Origin: Acidovorax benzenivorans | Lineage (GTDB): Bacteria; Pseudomonadota; Gammaproteobacteria; Burkholderiales; Burkholderiaceae_C | Length of the DNA: 64,000 bases | Assembly: GCF_028680575.1 (NCBI RefSeq) | Contig: NZ_JAPCKI010000006.1 | Location: forward strand, 1 to 64,000 | Reading direction: 5' to 3' | In this document: positions 36,000-48,066 of the stretch, in pieces | Layout: each line of letters opens with the position of its first letter | Numbering within the stretch: the first letter of the stretch is position 1 | Position numbers and translations under genes: made by a program | Notes under the pieces: model-generated | Told to the model about the DNA's origin: nothing | Databases searched by the model: none | What the model saw: the letters and a program-made list of their open reading frames with translations, nothing else

Positions 36000-37721
36000 A
36001 TGACATCCGTGCAACTTATGTTGGATCGGTTGATGCCGCACCTGATCCTCGCACCCATCGCGCTGCCGCTGCTTACGGCCGGGCTCATGCTGCTGCTGCG
36101 CGAGGAGCGCCAGCGCACCAAGGTCACGCTCAACATCACCTCGACCTTTTTGGGCCTGGTGGTGGCCGTGCTGCTGCTGGTGCAGGCCAAGCAGCCCAGT
36201 GTGCAGACCAGCCTGGGGGTGTACCTGCCGGGCAACTGGCCTGCGCCGTTTGGCATCGTGCTGGTCATCGACCGCCTGTCGGCCATGATGCTGGTGCTGA
36301 CCAGCACGGTGGCGCTGGCCACCGTGCTGTTTTCGGCCGCGCGCTGGCACCGGGCGGGCGTGCACTTTCATCCGCTGTTCCAGTTCCAGCTCATGGGGCT
36401 GGCGGGGGCGTTTCTCACCGCCGACCTGTTCAACCTGTTTGTGTTCTTCGAGATCATGCTGGCTGCGTCCTACGGCCTGCTGCTGCATGGCTCGGGCCGC
36501 CCACGTGTGTCGGCAGGTCTGCACTACATCGCAATCAACCTGGCGGCGTCTTCGCTGTTCCTGATTGGTGTGTCGATGCTGTATGGCATCACTGGCACGC
36601 TCAACATGGCCGATCTGGCGCAAAGCATGGCCACAGTGGCCGCCACAGACCGGGGGCTGCTACACGCGGCCGCAGCCATCCTGGCGGTGGCGTTCCTCAT
36701 CAAGGCCGCGGTGTGGCCGCTCAACTTCTGGCTGGTGCCCGCCTACAGCGCGGCCACCGCGCCCGTCGGAGCGCTGTTTGCCCTGATGACCAAGGTCGGT
36801 GTGTACAGCGTGCTGCGGCTGTGGACGCTGCTGTTTGGCGCCGAGGCCGGTGATTCGGCCCAGTTTGGCAGCCAGTGGCTCATTGGCGGCGGCATGCTGA
36901 CCATGGCCTTTGGTGCCATCGGCATGCTTGGCTCGCAGCGGCTGGGGCACCTGGCGGGTTTCAGCGCCATTCTGTCGTCAGGCACGTTGCTGGCCGCCGT
37001 GGGATTCGGGCAGAACCTGCTCACGGGCGGTTTGCTGTATTACCTGCTCAGCTCCACCCTGGCCGTGAGCGCGCTGTTTTTGCTCACGGACCTGATCGAC
37101 CGCTGGCGCAACAACGGTGCCAACCTGGCTCCCTACGAACAGACCGATGACGCGCCGTTTCTGTCGGCCGATCTGGTGCCCACCGAAGGCATGAACCTTG
37201 ACGACGAAGAACAGGCGCTGATCGGCCAGGTCATCCCCGCAGCGGCGGCCTTTCTGGGCTTGGCATTCATGGCCTGCACGCTGGTCATTGCGGGCCTGCC
37301 ACCACTGCCTGGCTTTGTGGGCAAGTTCGCCATGATCCATGCGCTGCTCAACCCGCTGGGGCTGGGCGCGTCCCAGGGCTTTCGGCTGGGCGCTGCGGGC
37401 TGGATGCTGGTGGCGCTGCTGGTGGGCTCGGGGCTGTTGGCACTGCTGGCACTCACGCGCGCGGGCATCCGCCACTTCTGGGCGGCCCAGGGCCGGGCTT
37501 CGCCCCAGCTCCTGGTGCTGGAGGGGCTGCCCATTGCCCTGCTGCTGCTGGCCTGCGTGGCGCTGGTGTGGCAGGCCGGTGCCGTGATGCGCTACACCCA
37601 GGCCACGGCCGATGCCCTGCATGCGCCTGCCACCTACGTGCGTGCCGTGATGACCGCCACCCCGGTCGCTCCCTCGCCAGCGGCGACACCTGAAACCACA
37701 CCACCAGGGGAAAAGCCATGA
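36000..37721 (+). CDS. mrpD: Mrp antiporter subunit D
   Basis: A 573-residue NuoN/NuoM-like proton-translocating subunit of about 14 helices, with the conserved Glu in FNLFVFFEIMLAASYGLLLH and Lys in AFLIKAAVWPLNFWLVPAYS. The start at 36000 (MTSVQLML) has no clear ribosome binding site; a GTG at 35982 is possible. It overlaps mrpE by 4 bp. Confidence 0.95.
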   Translation: MTSVQLMLDRLMPHLILAPIALPLLTAGLMLLLREERQRTKVTLNITSTFLGLVVAVLLLVQAKQPSVQTSLGVYLPGNWPAPFGIVLVIDRLSAMMLVLTSTVALATVLFSAARWHRAGVHFHPLFQFQLMGLAGAFLTADLFNLFVFFEIMLAASYGLLLHGSGRPRVSAGLHYIAINLAASSLFLIGVSMLYGITGTLNMADLAQSMATVAATDRGLLHAAAAILAVAFLIKAAVWPLNFWLVPAYSAATAPVGALFALMTKVGVYSVLRLWTLLFGAEAGDSAQFGSQWLIGGGMLTMAFGAIGMLGSQRLGHLAGFSAILSSGTLLAAVGFGQNLLTGGLLYYLLSSTLAVSALFLLTDLIDRWRNNGANLAPYEQTDDAPFLSADLVPTEGMNLDDEEQALIGQVIPAAAAFLGLAFMACTLVIAGLPPLPGFVGKFAMIHALLNPLGLGASQGFRLGAAGWMLVALLVGSGLLALLALTRAGIRHFWAAQGRASPQLLVLEGLPIALLLLACVALVWQAGAVMRYTQATADALHAPATYVRAVMTATPVAPSPAATPETTPPGEKP

Positions 37722-38269
37722 CTCAACCTGGCCACCCCGTGGCGCCACACACCCCATCCACACCGCCACGCCCCCACCTGCTGCGGCGCTTGGTGCCGGC
37801 CCCGCTGCTCTCGCTGGCACTGCTGGGCCTGTGGCTGCTGCTCAACCGCAGCCTGAGCGCGGGCCACTTCGTACTGGGCACGGTGCTGGCACTGGCCATC
37901 CCGCTGCTCACCGCCGGGCTGCGCCCGCTGCCGGTGCGCATCCGCAAGCCGGGCGCCGTGCTGCGCCTGGCGCTCACGGTGGTCGCAGACACGGTGCAGT
38001 CCAACCTGGCCGTGGCGCGGCTGCTGCTGACGCCCGGCCGCAGGCGGTACCCCGCAGGCTTTGTACACATCCCGCTGGAAGTGCGCGACCCCAACGCCCT
38101 GGCCGTGCTGGCGATGATCGTGTGCATCACTCCCGGCACGGCATGGGCCGAAATTTCGTTGGACCGCAGCATGCTGCTGCTGCATGTGCTGGAGCTGGAC
38201 GACGCCGCTGCCATTGCAGCGTCCGTCAAACAGCGCTACGAAGCACCTCTCATGGAGATCTTTGAATGA
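37718..38269 (+). CDS. mrpE: Mrp antiporter subunit E
   Basis: A 183-residue subunit with two or three N-terminal helices (LLSLALLGLWLLLNRSLSAG) and the family signature LAVLAMIVCITPGTAWAEIS. ATGA overlaps join it to mrpD and mrpF. Confidence 0.94.
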   Translation: MTQPGHPVAPHTPSTPPRPHLLRRLVPAPLLSLALLGLWLLLNRSLSAGHFVLGTVLALAIPLLTAGLRPLPVRIRKPGAVLRLALTVVADTVQSNLAVARLLLTPGRRRYPAGFVHIPLEVRDPNALAVLAMIVCITPGTAWAEISLDRSMLLLHVLELDDAAAIAASVKQRYEAPLMEIFE

Positions 38270-38544
38270 CCCCTGTGCTTGACTGGGCCCTGCCGGTGGC
38301 GCTGTTCATGTTGGTACTGGCCATGGGCTGCGCGTTGATCCGACTGCTCAAAGGCCCCTCGGCGCAAGACCGCGTGCTGGCGCTGGACTGCATGTACCTC
38401 AGCGGCATGCTGGTGATGCTGGTGCTTGGCCTGCTGTATGGCAGCAAGAACTACTTCGAGGCCGCGCTGCTGCTGGCGCTGTTCAGCTTTGTCGGATCGA
38501 TGGCCATGGCCAAGTTTTTGCTGCGTGGCGAGGTGATCGAATGA
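38266..38544 (+). CDS. mrpF: Mrp antiporter subunit F
   Basis: A 92-residue subunit with three helices and RLLKGPSAQDRVLALDCM, the MrpF hallmark. Joined by 4-bp overlaps to mrpE and mrpG. Confidence 0.95.
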   Translation: MTPVLDWALPVALFMLVLAMGCALIRLLKGPSAQDRVLALDCMYLSGMLVMLVLGLLYGSKNYFEAALLLALFSFVGSMAMAKFLLRGEVIE

Positions 38545-38927
38545 CCGAGGCCGCCACCATCGCTGTCCTTCCGCTGTGGCTCGAAATCATCGTGGCCGTG
38601 CTGGTGCTGGCCGGTGCAGCGCTGGCGCTGTTGGGCTCCTTCGGCCTGCTGCGGCTGCCCACGTTTTTTGAGCGTGTGCACGCACCGTCCATCATCGCCA
38701 CGTTGGGCTGCTGGCTGATCATGCATGGCACGGTGCTGTACTTCTCGGTGGCCGACCGCAGCCTGGCGCTGCATGCGCTGCTGATCGCCGTGTTCGTGGC
38801 GATCACGGTGCCGGTGATGTCGATCTTTCTCATGCGCGCGGCGCTGTTCCGTGCGCGGCAGGCAGGGCAGGATGTGCCACCCAGCCTGAGCCAGCCCAAG
38901 GCAGCCTCCGAAGCCAAAAACTCCTGA
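38541..38927 (+). CDS. mrpG: Mrp antiporter subunit G
   Basis: A 128-residue subunit with three helices and GSFGLLRLPTFFERVHAPS, typical of MrpG/PhaG. It is last in the operon, which is then complete (A/B, C, D, E, F, G). Confidence 0.94.
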   Translation: MTEAATIAVLPLWLEIIVAVLVLAGAALALLGSFGLLRLPTFFERVHAPSIIATLGCWLIMHGTVLYFSVADRSLALHALLIAVFVAITVPVMSIFLMRAALFRARQAGQDVPPSLSQPKAASEAKNS

Positions 38928-38985
38928 TTTCATAGCTGCTAGCGCTTTACGGATAAGCGCTAGAGGCCATTTTCTCTACTATTTT
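38928..38985. repeat. Comamonadaceae stem-loop repeat, copy 4 (mrpG-oxoprolinase)
   Basis: TTTCATAGCTGCTAGCGCTT followed by AAGCGCTAG (9-bp stem 38939-38947/38955-38963) and AGGCCATTTTC. It fills the space between the convergent mrpG and oxoprolinase genes and could end both transcripts. Confidence 0.75.
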
Positions 38986-41900
38986 CAGCCCAGGGTACCG
39001 AATCCACCACCGCCCGGCGTGTGGATCTCAAACACATCGCCCGGCTGCATTTCGGCCTGGCCAATGTGGTCCAGCAGCTCCACCCGGCCATCGCTGCGCA
39101 CCACCTTGTTGATGCCCACGGCACCCGGCTTGCCACCTGCCATGCCAAACGCGCCATGGTGGCGGCCGTTCGACAAAATGCTGGCCGTCATCGGCTCCAG
39201 GAAGCGCACGCGGCGGATGCCACCGTCACCGCCCTTGTACTGCCCGGCGCCACCCGAGCCCTTGCGGATCTCGTAGCCCTCCAGCCGCACCGGGAAGCGG
39301 AACTCCAGCACCTCGGGGTCCGTCAGGCGCGAGTTGGTCATGTGGCACTGCACGACACTGGTGCCCGCAAAACCACCGGTGAGCTGCCCGCTGGCATCCC
39401 ACACACCACCCGCGCCGCTGCCGCCCGAGATGGTCTCGTAGTACTGGTAGCGCGTGCTGCCAAAGGTGAAGTTGTTCATGGTGCACTGCCCCGCCGCCAT
39501 CAGGCCCAGCGCACCATACAGCGCGTTGGTGATGCAGGTGGATGTCTCCACATTGCCCGCCACCACCGAGGCCGGTGGGTTCGGGTTGAGCATGCTGCCG
39601 GGCGGGATGATGACGTTGAGCGGCTTCAGGCACCCGGCGTTGAGCGGAATGTCGTCGTCCACCAGCGTGCGGAACACATACAACACCGCCGCCATGCACA
39701 CCGCCGTGGGCGCGTTGAAGTTGTTGGTCTGCTGCGCGCTGGTGCCGGTGAAGTCGATGGTGGCGCTGCGGCTTTTCGCATCCACCTTCACGGCCACGCT
39801 GATCTGCGCGCCATTGTCCAGCGGCAGGGTGAATGCGCCATCCTTCAGCCGTGTGATGACCCGGCGCACAGATTCCTCGGCGTTGTCCTGCACATGGCGC
39901 ATGTAGGCCAACACGACATCGAGGCCAAACTCGGCCACCATGCGGCGCAGCTCCTGCTGGCCCTTTTCGTTGGCCGCGATCTGCGCACGCAAGTCGGCCA
40001 TGTTCTGCTGCGGGTTGCGGCTGGGGTACTCGCCGCTTTGCAGCAGCGCAACCATCTCTGCTTCGCGCAGCACGCCGCGCTCCACCAGCTTCACGTTGTT
40101 GATCTGCACGCCCTCTTCCTCGATGCGCGTGGAGAACGGTGGCATGGAGCCCGGCGTGGTGCCGCCCACATCCGCGTGGTGGCCCCGGCTGCCGACGTAA
40201 AAAGTGGGCTCGGCCTCGTCCGCGATGTAAACCGGCGTGATGACCGTGATGTCCGGCAAATGCGTGCCGCCGTGGTAAGGGTCGTTGAGCACATACACAT
40301 CGCCGGGCTGCATCTTGCCGGCGTTCTCGCGGATCACCGTCTTGATGCTTTCACCCATCGACCCGAGGTGCACCGGCATGTGCGGCGCGTTGGCAATCAG
40401 GTTGCCAGCGGTGTCGAACAGCGCACAGCTGAAGTCCAGACGCTCCTTGATGTTGACCGAATAGGCCGTGTTCTGCAGCTGTAGCCCCATCTGCTCGGCG
40501 ATGTTCATGAACAGGTTATTGAACACCTCCAGCAGCACCGGGTCTACCGTGGTGCCCACGGCGTGCTGCACGGCGCGCGCCACGCGGCGGTTGAGCAGCA
40601 GGTGGTCCAGCTCGGTCAGTGCGGCTTCCCAGCCGGGCTCGACTATTGTTGTGGCGTTCTTCTCGGCAATGATGGCCGGGCCGGGGATCACATCGCCGGG
40701 GCGCAGGTCCTCGCGCACCACCAGGGCAGCGTCGTGCCACGCAGCAATGCCGTCCACGCCACCCGTATACATGCGCACGGTGCTGCGGCGCGGCACTTCG
40801 CGCGCGGGCTGCAGCGCGTGGCGTGGCTCCTCGGGCGCATCGCCGGGCACCACGGCCTCGACCGACACGGCCTCCACCACCAGGCCCTTGCCCTGCATCA
40901 GGAAGGCAAAACGCTGGCGGTAGGCGTTCTCGAACGCGGCAGTGATCTCGGCCATCGAGCCAAACGGAACAATCAGAGCCGAGTCGCTGCCCTCGTAGCG
41001 CACATGCACACGGCGGTGCACCACGGCTGTGCCGCTGCCCGACTGCTGGCGCTCCAGCTCGGTGCGTGCGGTGGTGGCCAGTTGCTCCAGCGTGGCCTCG
41101 ATGCCTGCCAACGCTTCGGGCGCCAGCTTGGCCTCTACCGCCTGCTCACGGATCACGTTCTGGTCCGCCAGGCCCATGCCATAGGCGCTGAGTACACCGG
41201 CCAACGGGTGCACAAACACGCGGGTCATGCCTAAAGCGTCAGCCACCAAGCACGCATGCTGGCCGCCCGCGCCGCCAAAACACTGCAGCGTGTAGCGCGT
41301 CACGTCATAGCCGCGCGCCACGCTGATCTTCTTGATGGCGTTGGCCATCTGCTGCACGGCGATCTGGATAAAGCCGTGGGCCACATCCTCGGCCTTGCGC
41401 CCGGTCTGCGTGGCGAGGTCGCCAAACTTCTGCGCTACCGCATCACCATCCAGCGCCTCGTTGGCTGCGTGGCCAAACACCTTGGGGAAATGCGCGGGTT
41501 GGATCTTGCCCACCATCACGTTCGCATCCGTCACGGCCAGCGGGCCGCCGCGGCGATAGCTGGCGGGGCCAGGGTTGGCGCCTGCGCTTTCGGGACCGAC
41601 GCGGAAGCGCGCACCGTCAAAACCCAAGATGGAGCCGCCACCGGCCGCCACGGTGTGGATGCTCATCATGGGCGCGCGCATGCGCACACCCGCCACCTGG
41701 GTCTCGAACTCGCGCTCGAACTCGCCCGCGTAGTGGCTTACATCGGTGCTGGTGCCGCCCATGTCAAAGCCGATCACCTTGTCGTGGCCCGCGAGGCCCG
41801 CCGTGCGCGCCATGCCCACGATGCCGCCAGCGGGGCCAGAAAGGATCGCATCCTTGCCCTGGAACACCTGCGCATCGGTGAGCCCGCCCGACGACTGCAT

Positions 41901-42641
41901 GAAGAACAGCTGCACGCCCGGCATCTCGCTGGCCACCTGGTCCACATAACGGCGCAGGATGGGCGACAGGTACGCATCCACCACCGTGGTGTCGCCCCGG
42001 CTCACCAGCTTCATCATGGGGCTGGTGGCGTGGGAGGCACTGACCTGCGTAAAGCCCGCTTCGCGCGCAATGCGGGCTGCGGCTTCTTCGTGGGCGGTGT
42101 AGCGGTAGCCGTGCATGAACACGATGGCTGCGCTGCGCAGGCCCGCGTCATAGGCGGCCCACAGGCGTTCTTTCAGGTGGTCTTCATCCAGCGGCTCAAT
42201 CACCTCGCCCTGTGCGCCCACACGTTCCTGCGCCTCGATCACGCGCTCATACAACAGCTCGGGCAGCACGATGTGGCGGTCGAAGATGCGCGGGCGGTTC
42301 TGGTACGCGATGCGCAGCGCGTCCTTGAACCCCTTGGTGGTAATGAGCAGCGTGGGCTCGCCCTTGCGCTCCAGCAGCGCGTTGGTGGCCACCGTGGTGC
42401 CCATCTTCACGCACTCCACCAGCTCGGGCGTCACCGGCTCGCCAGGCTGCAGGCCCAGCAGGTGACGAATGCCCGCCACGGCGGCATCCTTGTACTGCTC
42501 GGGGTTCTCGGACAGCAGCTTGTGGGTGACCAGGGTAAAAGACCCATCCGCATTGGGCCGCTTGCCCACCACGTCGGTGAACGTGCCTCCACGGTCGATC
42601 CAGAACTGCCAGCGGGACAAAGGAGAGGGTTGGTTGGACAT
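38985..42641 (-). CDS. oplAH: 5-oxoprolinase / hydantoinase A-B fusion
   Basis: A 1218-residue ATP-dependent 5-oxoprolinase. The N-terminal 700 residues are HyuA-like: [17 protein letters not shown], then a kinase-like core with [20 protein letters not shown]. The C-terminal 520 are HyuB-like ([36 protein letters not shown], ending GGGGFGT). It opens 5-oxoproline (pyroglutamate) to glutamate with ATP. I chose the ATG at 42641 (MSNQPSPL); a TTG at 42656 is in frame. It stands alone leftward beside a winged-helix regulator. Confidence 0.93.
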   Translation of the reverse strand: MSNQPSPLSRWQFWIDRGGTFTDVVGKRPNADGSFTLVTHKLLSENPEQYKDAAVAGIRHLLGLQPGEPVTPELVECVKMGTTVATNALLERKGEPTLLITTKGFKDALRIAYQNRPRIFDRHIVLPELLYERVIEAQERVGAQGEVIEPLDEDHLKERLWAAYDAGLRSAAIVFMHGYRYTAHEEAAARIAREAGFTQVSASHATSPMMKLVSRGDTTVVDAYLSPILRRYVDQVASEMPGVQLFFMQSSGGLTDAQVFQGKDAILSGPAGGIVGMARTAGLAGHDKVIGFDMGGTSTDVSHYAGEFEREFETQVAGVRMRAPMMSIHTVAAGGGSILGFDGARFRVGPESAGANPGPASYRRGGPLAVTDANVMVGKIQPAHFPKVFGHAANEALDGDAVAQKFGDLATQTGRKAEDVAHGFIQIAVQQMANAIKKISVARGYDVTRYTLQCFGGAGGQHACLVADALGMTRVFVHPLAGVLSAYGMGLADQNVIREQAVEAKLAPEALAGIEATLEQLATTARTELERQQSGSGTAVVHRRVHVRYEGSDSALIVPFGSMAEITAAFENAYRQRFAFLMQGKGLVVEAVSVEAVVPGDAPEEPRHALQPAREVPRRSTVRMYTGGVDGIAAWHDAALVVREDLRPGDVIPGPAIIAEKNATTIVEPGWEAALTELDHLLLNRRVARAVQHAVGTTVDPVLLEVFNNLFMNIAEQMGLQLQNTAYSVNIKERLDFSCALFDTAGNLIANAPHMPVHLGSMGESIKTVIRENAGKMQPGDVYVLNDPYHGGTHLPDITVITPVYIADEAEPTFYVGSRGHHADVGGTTPGSMPPFSTRIEEEGVQINNVKLVERGVLREAEMVALLQSGEYPSRNPQQNMADLRAQIAANEKGQQELRRMVAEFGLDVVLAYMRHVQDNAEESVRRVITRLKDGAFTLPLDNGAQISVAVKVDAKSRSATIDFTGTSAQQTNNFNAPTAVCMAAVLYVFRTLVDDDIPLNAGCLKPLNVIIPPGSMLNPNPPASVVAGNVETSTCITNALYGALGLMAAGQCTMNNFTFGSTRYQYYETISGGSGAGGVWDASGQLTGGFAGTSVVQCHMTNSRLTDPEVLEFRFPVRLEGYEIRKGSGGAGQYKGGDGGIRRVRFLEPMTASILSNGRHHGAFGMAGGKPGAVGINKVVRSDGRVELLDHIGQAEMQPGDVFEIHTPGGGGFGTLG

Positions 42642-42651
42642 ATAAGTGCTA

Positions 42652-42710
42652 CTCAATTTATAGCTGCTACCGCTTTATGGATAAGCGGTAGAGCCATTTT
42701 TATTCAAAAT
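42652..42710. repeat. Comamonadaceae stem-loop repeat, copy 5 (upstream of oxoprolinase)
   Basis: TTTATAGCTGCTACCGCTT paired with AAGCGGTAG, then AGCCATTTTTATT. The stem differs from copy 4 on both arms so that pairing is kept. It lies 11 bp before the oxoprolinase ATG, in its leader or promoter. Confidence 0.75.
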
Positions 42711-42734
42711 TTTAAGAAACAAGGGCGGCCGCAG

Positions 42735-43265
42735 TCACAACGAAGCCGCAGAGCGCGCTGCCTGGTCATACATACCCGAAAGCACACGCAGCAAACGGGC
42801 CAGCTCGCCGATGTCGCGATTCAGCGAATCATCGGCATTCAGCGCATTGATCAGGCAACTTTCACGAATCTCGCGGTAGCGCTGCACGTAGGAGCGACCC
42901 GAGTCGGTGGCGGCATAGGTGACATCCTTGCCATTCTTTTGCGAAGCCACCACACCCAGGGTCTGCAGCTTCTTGAGCGAGTAGTTCACCAGGTGCGTGT
43001 CTTCCACATTCATGATGAAGCAGATGTCCGCAAGGCGCTTATCGCGTGCGCGGTGGGACACATGGTGCAGCACCACCACATCGAGCGGTGTCAGGTCCTT
43101 GAGCCCAGCTGCAGCCATGCAATGCACCACCCAGCGATGAAACGCGTTGCCCGCCACGATGAGGCCAAACTCGAACTCGCTCATCTCTGCACTCTGGGCC
43201 GAGACAAGGTGCGCCGACGAAACGATGGAAAGCGCATCGGTAGCTGGCTTAGCGGAGATGTTCAT
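42735..43265 (-). CDS. Winged-helix (MarR-like) regulator, paralogue 1
   Basis: A 176-residue protein with a winged helix at about 65-145 (LTPLDVVVLHHVSHRARDKR, HLVNYSLKKLQTLGVVASQK, VTYAATDSGRSYV). It belongs to the HTH_27/MarR-like group. It is roughly 80-85 percent identical to the protein at 50803-51345; the phrases SSAHLVSAQSAEMSEFEFGL and GELARLLRVLSGMYDQAARS are the same. It is divergent from the ABC transporter operon and upstream of the oxoprolinase, so it probably controls both. The start at MNISAKP (43265) is preferred to 43298. Confidence 0.85.
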   Translation of the reverse strand: MNISAKPATDALSIVSSAHLVSAQSAEMSEFEFGLIVAGNAFHRWVVHCMAAAGLKDLTPLDVVVLHHVSHRARDKRLADICFIMNVEDTHLVNYSLKKLQTLGVVASQKNGKDVTYAATDSGRSYVQRYREIRESCLINALNADDSLNRDIGELARLLRVLSGMYDQAARSAASL

Positions 43266-43292
43266 GGCGAAGGTTCCGACCGGGCACACGGC

Positions 43293-43308
43293 TGGCACGG
43301 GATGTGCA
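43293..43308 (+). promoter_or_regulatory. Sigma-54-like -24/-12 element, locus 1
   Basis: TGGCACGGGATGTGCA has GG and GC ten bases apart and fits TGGCACG-N4-TTGC with one mismatch. It points toward the ABC operon. The same 16-mer with one change is at 51375. No sigma-54 activator is nearby, so this is tentative. Confidence 0.4.
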
Positions 43309-43337
43309 AGCAGGTATTATGGTGCCGCTTTGATGGT

Positions 43338-43359
43338 AATTTGTCGATAATTTGTCGAC
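43338..43359. promoter_or_regulatory. Operator-like tandem repeat, locus 1
   Basis: AATTTGTCGAT is followed directly by AATTTGTCGAC, one helical turn apart, which also forms TGTCGA-N7-TCGACA. A variant pair lies beside the second paralogue, and GGCAAACACCTA follows in both places. Likely binding site of the winged-helix regulators. Confidence 0.6.
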
Positions 43360-43536
43360 ACTGTGGCAAACACCTAGATGGACAGAGCACTCCGTCCAGT
43401 ACATTGATCTCCCTGCGTTGGCGTCACTCCATCGAGCACTACTTGTGAGCAACAGCTTATATCCAGCGGCGGCTCCCATCATCTTGCGGCTCGTCTTCCA
43501 CGCACATGAATTGATGCTCCTCTCCTCCCTTCCACG

Positions 43537-45396
<1,860 letters not shown>

Positions 45397-45546
45397 AACA
45401 TGGCATCAGCCCGCCCACCAAGGCGTCCGCCCTTCAGTCATTCATTCATTCAGTCCGTTCGCCATTGTTTGGTTATTCCGTCAGTCCATCTGCAAAAAGT
45501 TCAGCCGCTCCACGCTCGTCCCCAACTCACTTCCAGGATGCACACC

Positions 45547-47061
45547 ATGAAACTGAAAACCCTCGTTGCCGCTACCAGCTTCGCTCTTGCCAGCGTTCTG
45601 ACCACAGGCGCCCATGCCGCTGGCACGCTGAACGTGGCCATCCACCAGGACCCGGGCAACTGGGACCCGATCGCGACCTTCCTGGTGTCGTGGGGCGCGG
45701 TGGGCAGCCAGGTGTTTGATGGCCTGATCATGCGGACACCCGATATGAAGCTGGTGCCCGGCCTGGCCACCAAGTGGGAGTTTTTGGACAACAACACCAA
45801 GCTGCGCTTCACGCTGCGCGAAGGTGTCAAGTTCCACAACGGCGAACCCTTCAACGCCGATGCAGTCAAGTTCACATTCGACCGCCTGCTGGGCGACGAA
45901 GGCAAGAAGGGCCCACAACAATCGAACTACAACGCGATCGAAAAAGTGGTGGTGGTCAACGCCAACACCGTGGACTTCGTGCTGAAGAACCCGGACCCCG
46001 TGCTACTGACCAAACTGGCTGGCTACGGCGCCATGATCGTTCCACCCAAGTACATCACCGAAAAGGGCAGCACCTATTTTGGAGCGAACCCTGTCGGCAC
46101 CGGCCCCTTCAAATTCGTCGACTACAAACCCAAGGTCAGCCTCTCTTTTGAGCGCAATGCAAGCTATTGGGGCGGCGCGCCCAAGCTGGACAACCTGGTC
46201 TACCGCTTCATCACGGAGCCCGCCACACAAGCCGCCGAATTGCAGGCGGGCCGTATCGACGTGGCCAACCAGATCCCCCTGGCGATGATCGACACGCTGA
46301 AAAAAGACAGCAAGCTGGCCGTGCAGAGCATGGATGGCCCTGTGGCCTTGGCCATGCGCTACAACACGCAGCGCGGCATCATGAAAAACAAGGACGTGCG
46401 CAAGGCGCTGACCATGGCCGTGGACCGCGATGCCATCATCAAGTCGATCTTGCTGGGCAATGCCAAGCCCATCGCCAGCTTCCAGGGCACTTTGTCTTTC
46501 GGCAATGACCCGGCCCTCAAGCCGCTGCCGTTCAATCCGACCCAGGCCAAGGCCATGCTGGCCAAGGCAGGCGTCAAGCCCGGCACGCAGATCCAGATCG
46601 ACTTCCGCGGCTCGGACAGCAACTTCCGTGAAGTGGCGCAGGCCGTGGCCAGCTATCTGCAGGGCGTGGGCATCGTGGCGTCCCTCAAGCCTTACGACAC
46701 CAACGTGCTGCTCAACGACATCATCCCCGCAGGCAAGACCGGCGAGATGTGGCAAAACCAATGGGGCGGCTGGACCTTCGACTACGACAACACTGCGTAT
46801 TCGATGTACTACACCAAGCAGCGCTGGAACCCGTTTGACGACGACGCCAAGCTCAACGCCTTGCTGCACACCCAGCGCAACACCTGGGATCAGGCTGCAC
46901 GCAAGACCACGCTCCAGCAAATTGCGCGCTACGTAGCCGATGAAGCGCTGGAAATGCCCCTGTACAGCCTGAACACCATCTACGGCCTGAACAAGCGCGC
47001 CAAAAACCTGGCGTTGCCAGCCGATGGCCGCTTCCGCTTCGTCGACGCTTCGGTCGACTGA
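45547..47061 (+). CDS. Periplasmic peptide-binding protein (SBP family 5)
   Basis: A 504-residue solute-binding protein with a signal peptide (MKLKTLVAATSFALASVLTT, cleavage after AHA) and family phrases FTLREGVKFHNGEPFNADAV, GTGPFKFVDY and a C-terminal NNTAYSMYYTKQRWNPFDDD. Relatives bind di- or oligopeptides, glutathione or nickel. AGGA precedes the ATG at 45547. It delivers the substrate to the two permeases. Confidence 0.93.
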   Translation: MKLKTLVAATSFALASVLTTGAHAAGTLNVAIHQDPGNWDPIATFLVSWGAVGSQVFDGLIMRTPDMKLVPGLATKWEFLDNNTKLRFTLREGVKFHNGEPFNADAVKFTFDRLLGDEGKKGPQQSNYNAIEKVVVVNANTVDFVLKNPDPVLLTKLAGYGAMIVPPKYITEKGSTYFGANPVGTGPFKFVDYKPKVSLSFERNASYWGGAPKLDNLVYRFITEPATQAAELQAGRIDVANQIPLAMIDTLKKDSKLAVQSMDGPVALAMRYNTQRGIMKNKDVRKALTMAVDRDAIIKSILLGNAKPIASFQGTLSFGNDPALKPLPFNPTQAKAMLAKAGVKPGTQIQIDFRGSDSNFREVAQAVASYLQGVGIVASLKPYDTNVLLNDIIPAGKTGEMWQNQWGGWTFDYDNTAYSMYYTKQRWNPFDDDAKLNALLHTQRNTWDQAARKTTLQQIARYVADEALEMPLYSLNTIYGLNKRAKNLALPADGRFRFVDASVD

Positions 47062-47118
47062 GCGTCTTTTAGGCCATTCCAGCTCCCCTTCCACCCTCTA
47101 ACCTGACTCGCCAGCCCC

Positions 47119-48042
47119 ATGAGTGGATTTTTGATGAAGCGACTGCTGCAGGCGATTTTCGTCGTGCTCGTGGTCACCCTGTTTGTGGCCTATGCAGTGC
47201 GACTGTCGGGAGACCCCGCATTGATGCTGGCCCAGGGGGCCGGTAGCGTGACCGAAGAGGATCTGCGTAACATCCGCGAGGGACTGGGGCTGGAGCGCCC
47301 CTTTGCGGTGCAGTACTTTGAATTTCTTCGAGGCGCGGTGGTGGGCGATCTTGGAAAAAGCTTCATGGGTGGCACACCCGTGTCGCGACTGATCGCCGAC
47401 GCCTTGCCCGCCACGCTGGCGCTGGCGCTGGTGTCGTTGTTCTTGTCGGTGCTCGTTTCGGTGCCGCTGGGCATACAGGCGGCGGTGCACAAAGGCAAAG
47501 GCACAGACCAATGCATCCGCATTCTTTCGCTGGTGGGCCTGTCGTTTCCCAACTTCTGGCTGGCCATCATGCTGGTGCTGCTGCTGTCCATCACCTTCCC
47601 ACTGCTGCCGCCGTCGGGCTGGGACGGCCCCATTAGTCTGGTGATGCCGGCACTGACCATGGCCATCATTTTGTCGGCGACCAATGTGCGTTTGGTGCGC
47701 ACGGCCATGCTGGAAACCTTGTCTGCGCAATACATCATGGTGGCGCGTGCCAAGGGGCTCAAGGACCGCGTTGTTTTGTACAAACATGCGCTGCGCAACT
47801 GCGCCATTCCCCTGATCACGTACATCGGGCTGCAGTTTGGCAATCTGGTCGGAGGCCTAGTGGTTGTCGAACGCGTTTTCAACTGGCCCGGTTTAGGCAC
47901 CTTGGCGTTTGAAGCGATTGCCAGCCGCGACTATCCGGTGCTGCAAGGCACGGTAACGGTGTTGTCGGTGTTGATCGTCGCCGTCAATCTGCTGGTCGAT
48001 ATTGCCTACGGCCTGGTCGACCCTCGCATTCGCACCAAATAG
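47119..48042 (+). CDS. ABC transporter permease (DppB/GsiC type)
   Basis: A 307-residue permease with six helices; the cytoplasmic coupling loop reads EYIMVARAKGLKDRVVLYKH-like residues (QYIMVARAKGLKDRVVLYKH) and RGAVVGDLGKSFM near residue 70. It ends 24 bp before the second permease. Confidence 0.94.
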   Translation: MSGFLMKRLLQAIFVVLVVTLFVAYAVRLSGDPALMLAQGAGSVTEEDLRNIREGLGLERPFAVQYFEFLRGAVVGDLGKSFMGGTPVSRLIADALPATLALALVSLFLSVLVSVPLGIQAAVHKGKGTDQCIRILSLVGLSFPNFWLAIMLVLLLSITFPLLPPSGWDGPISLVMPALTMAIILSATNVRLVRTAMLETLSAQYIMVARAKGLKDRVVLYKHALRNCAIPLITYIGLQFGNLVGGLVVVERVFNWPGLGTLAFEAIASRDYPVLQGTVTVLSVLIVAVNLLVDIAYGLVDPRIRTK

Positions 48043-48066
48043 CACTGCAAGAAACACTGCAAAACC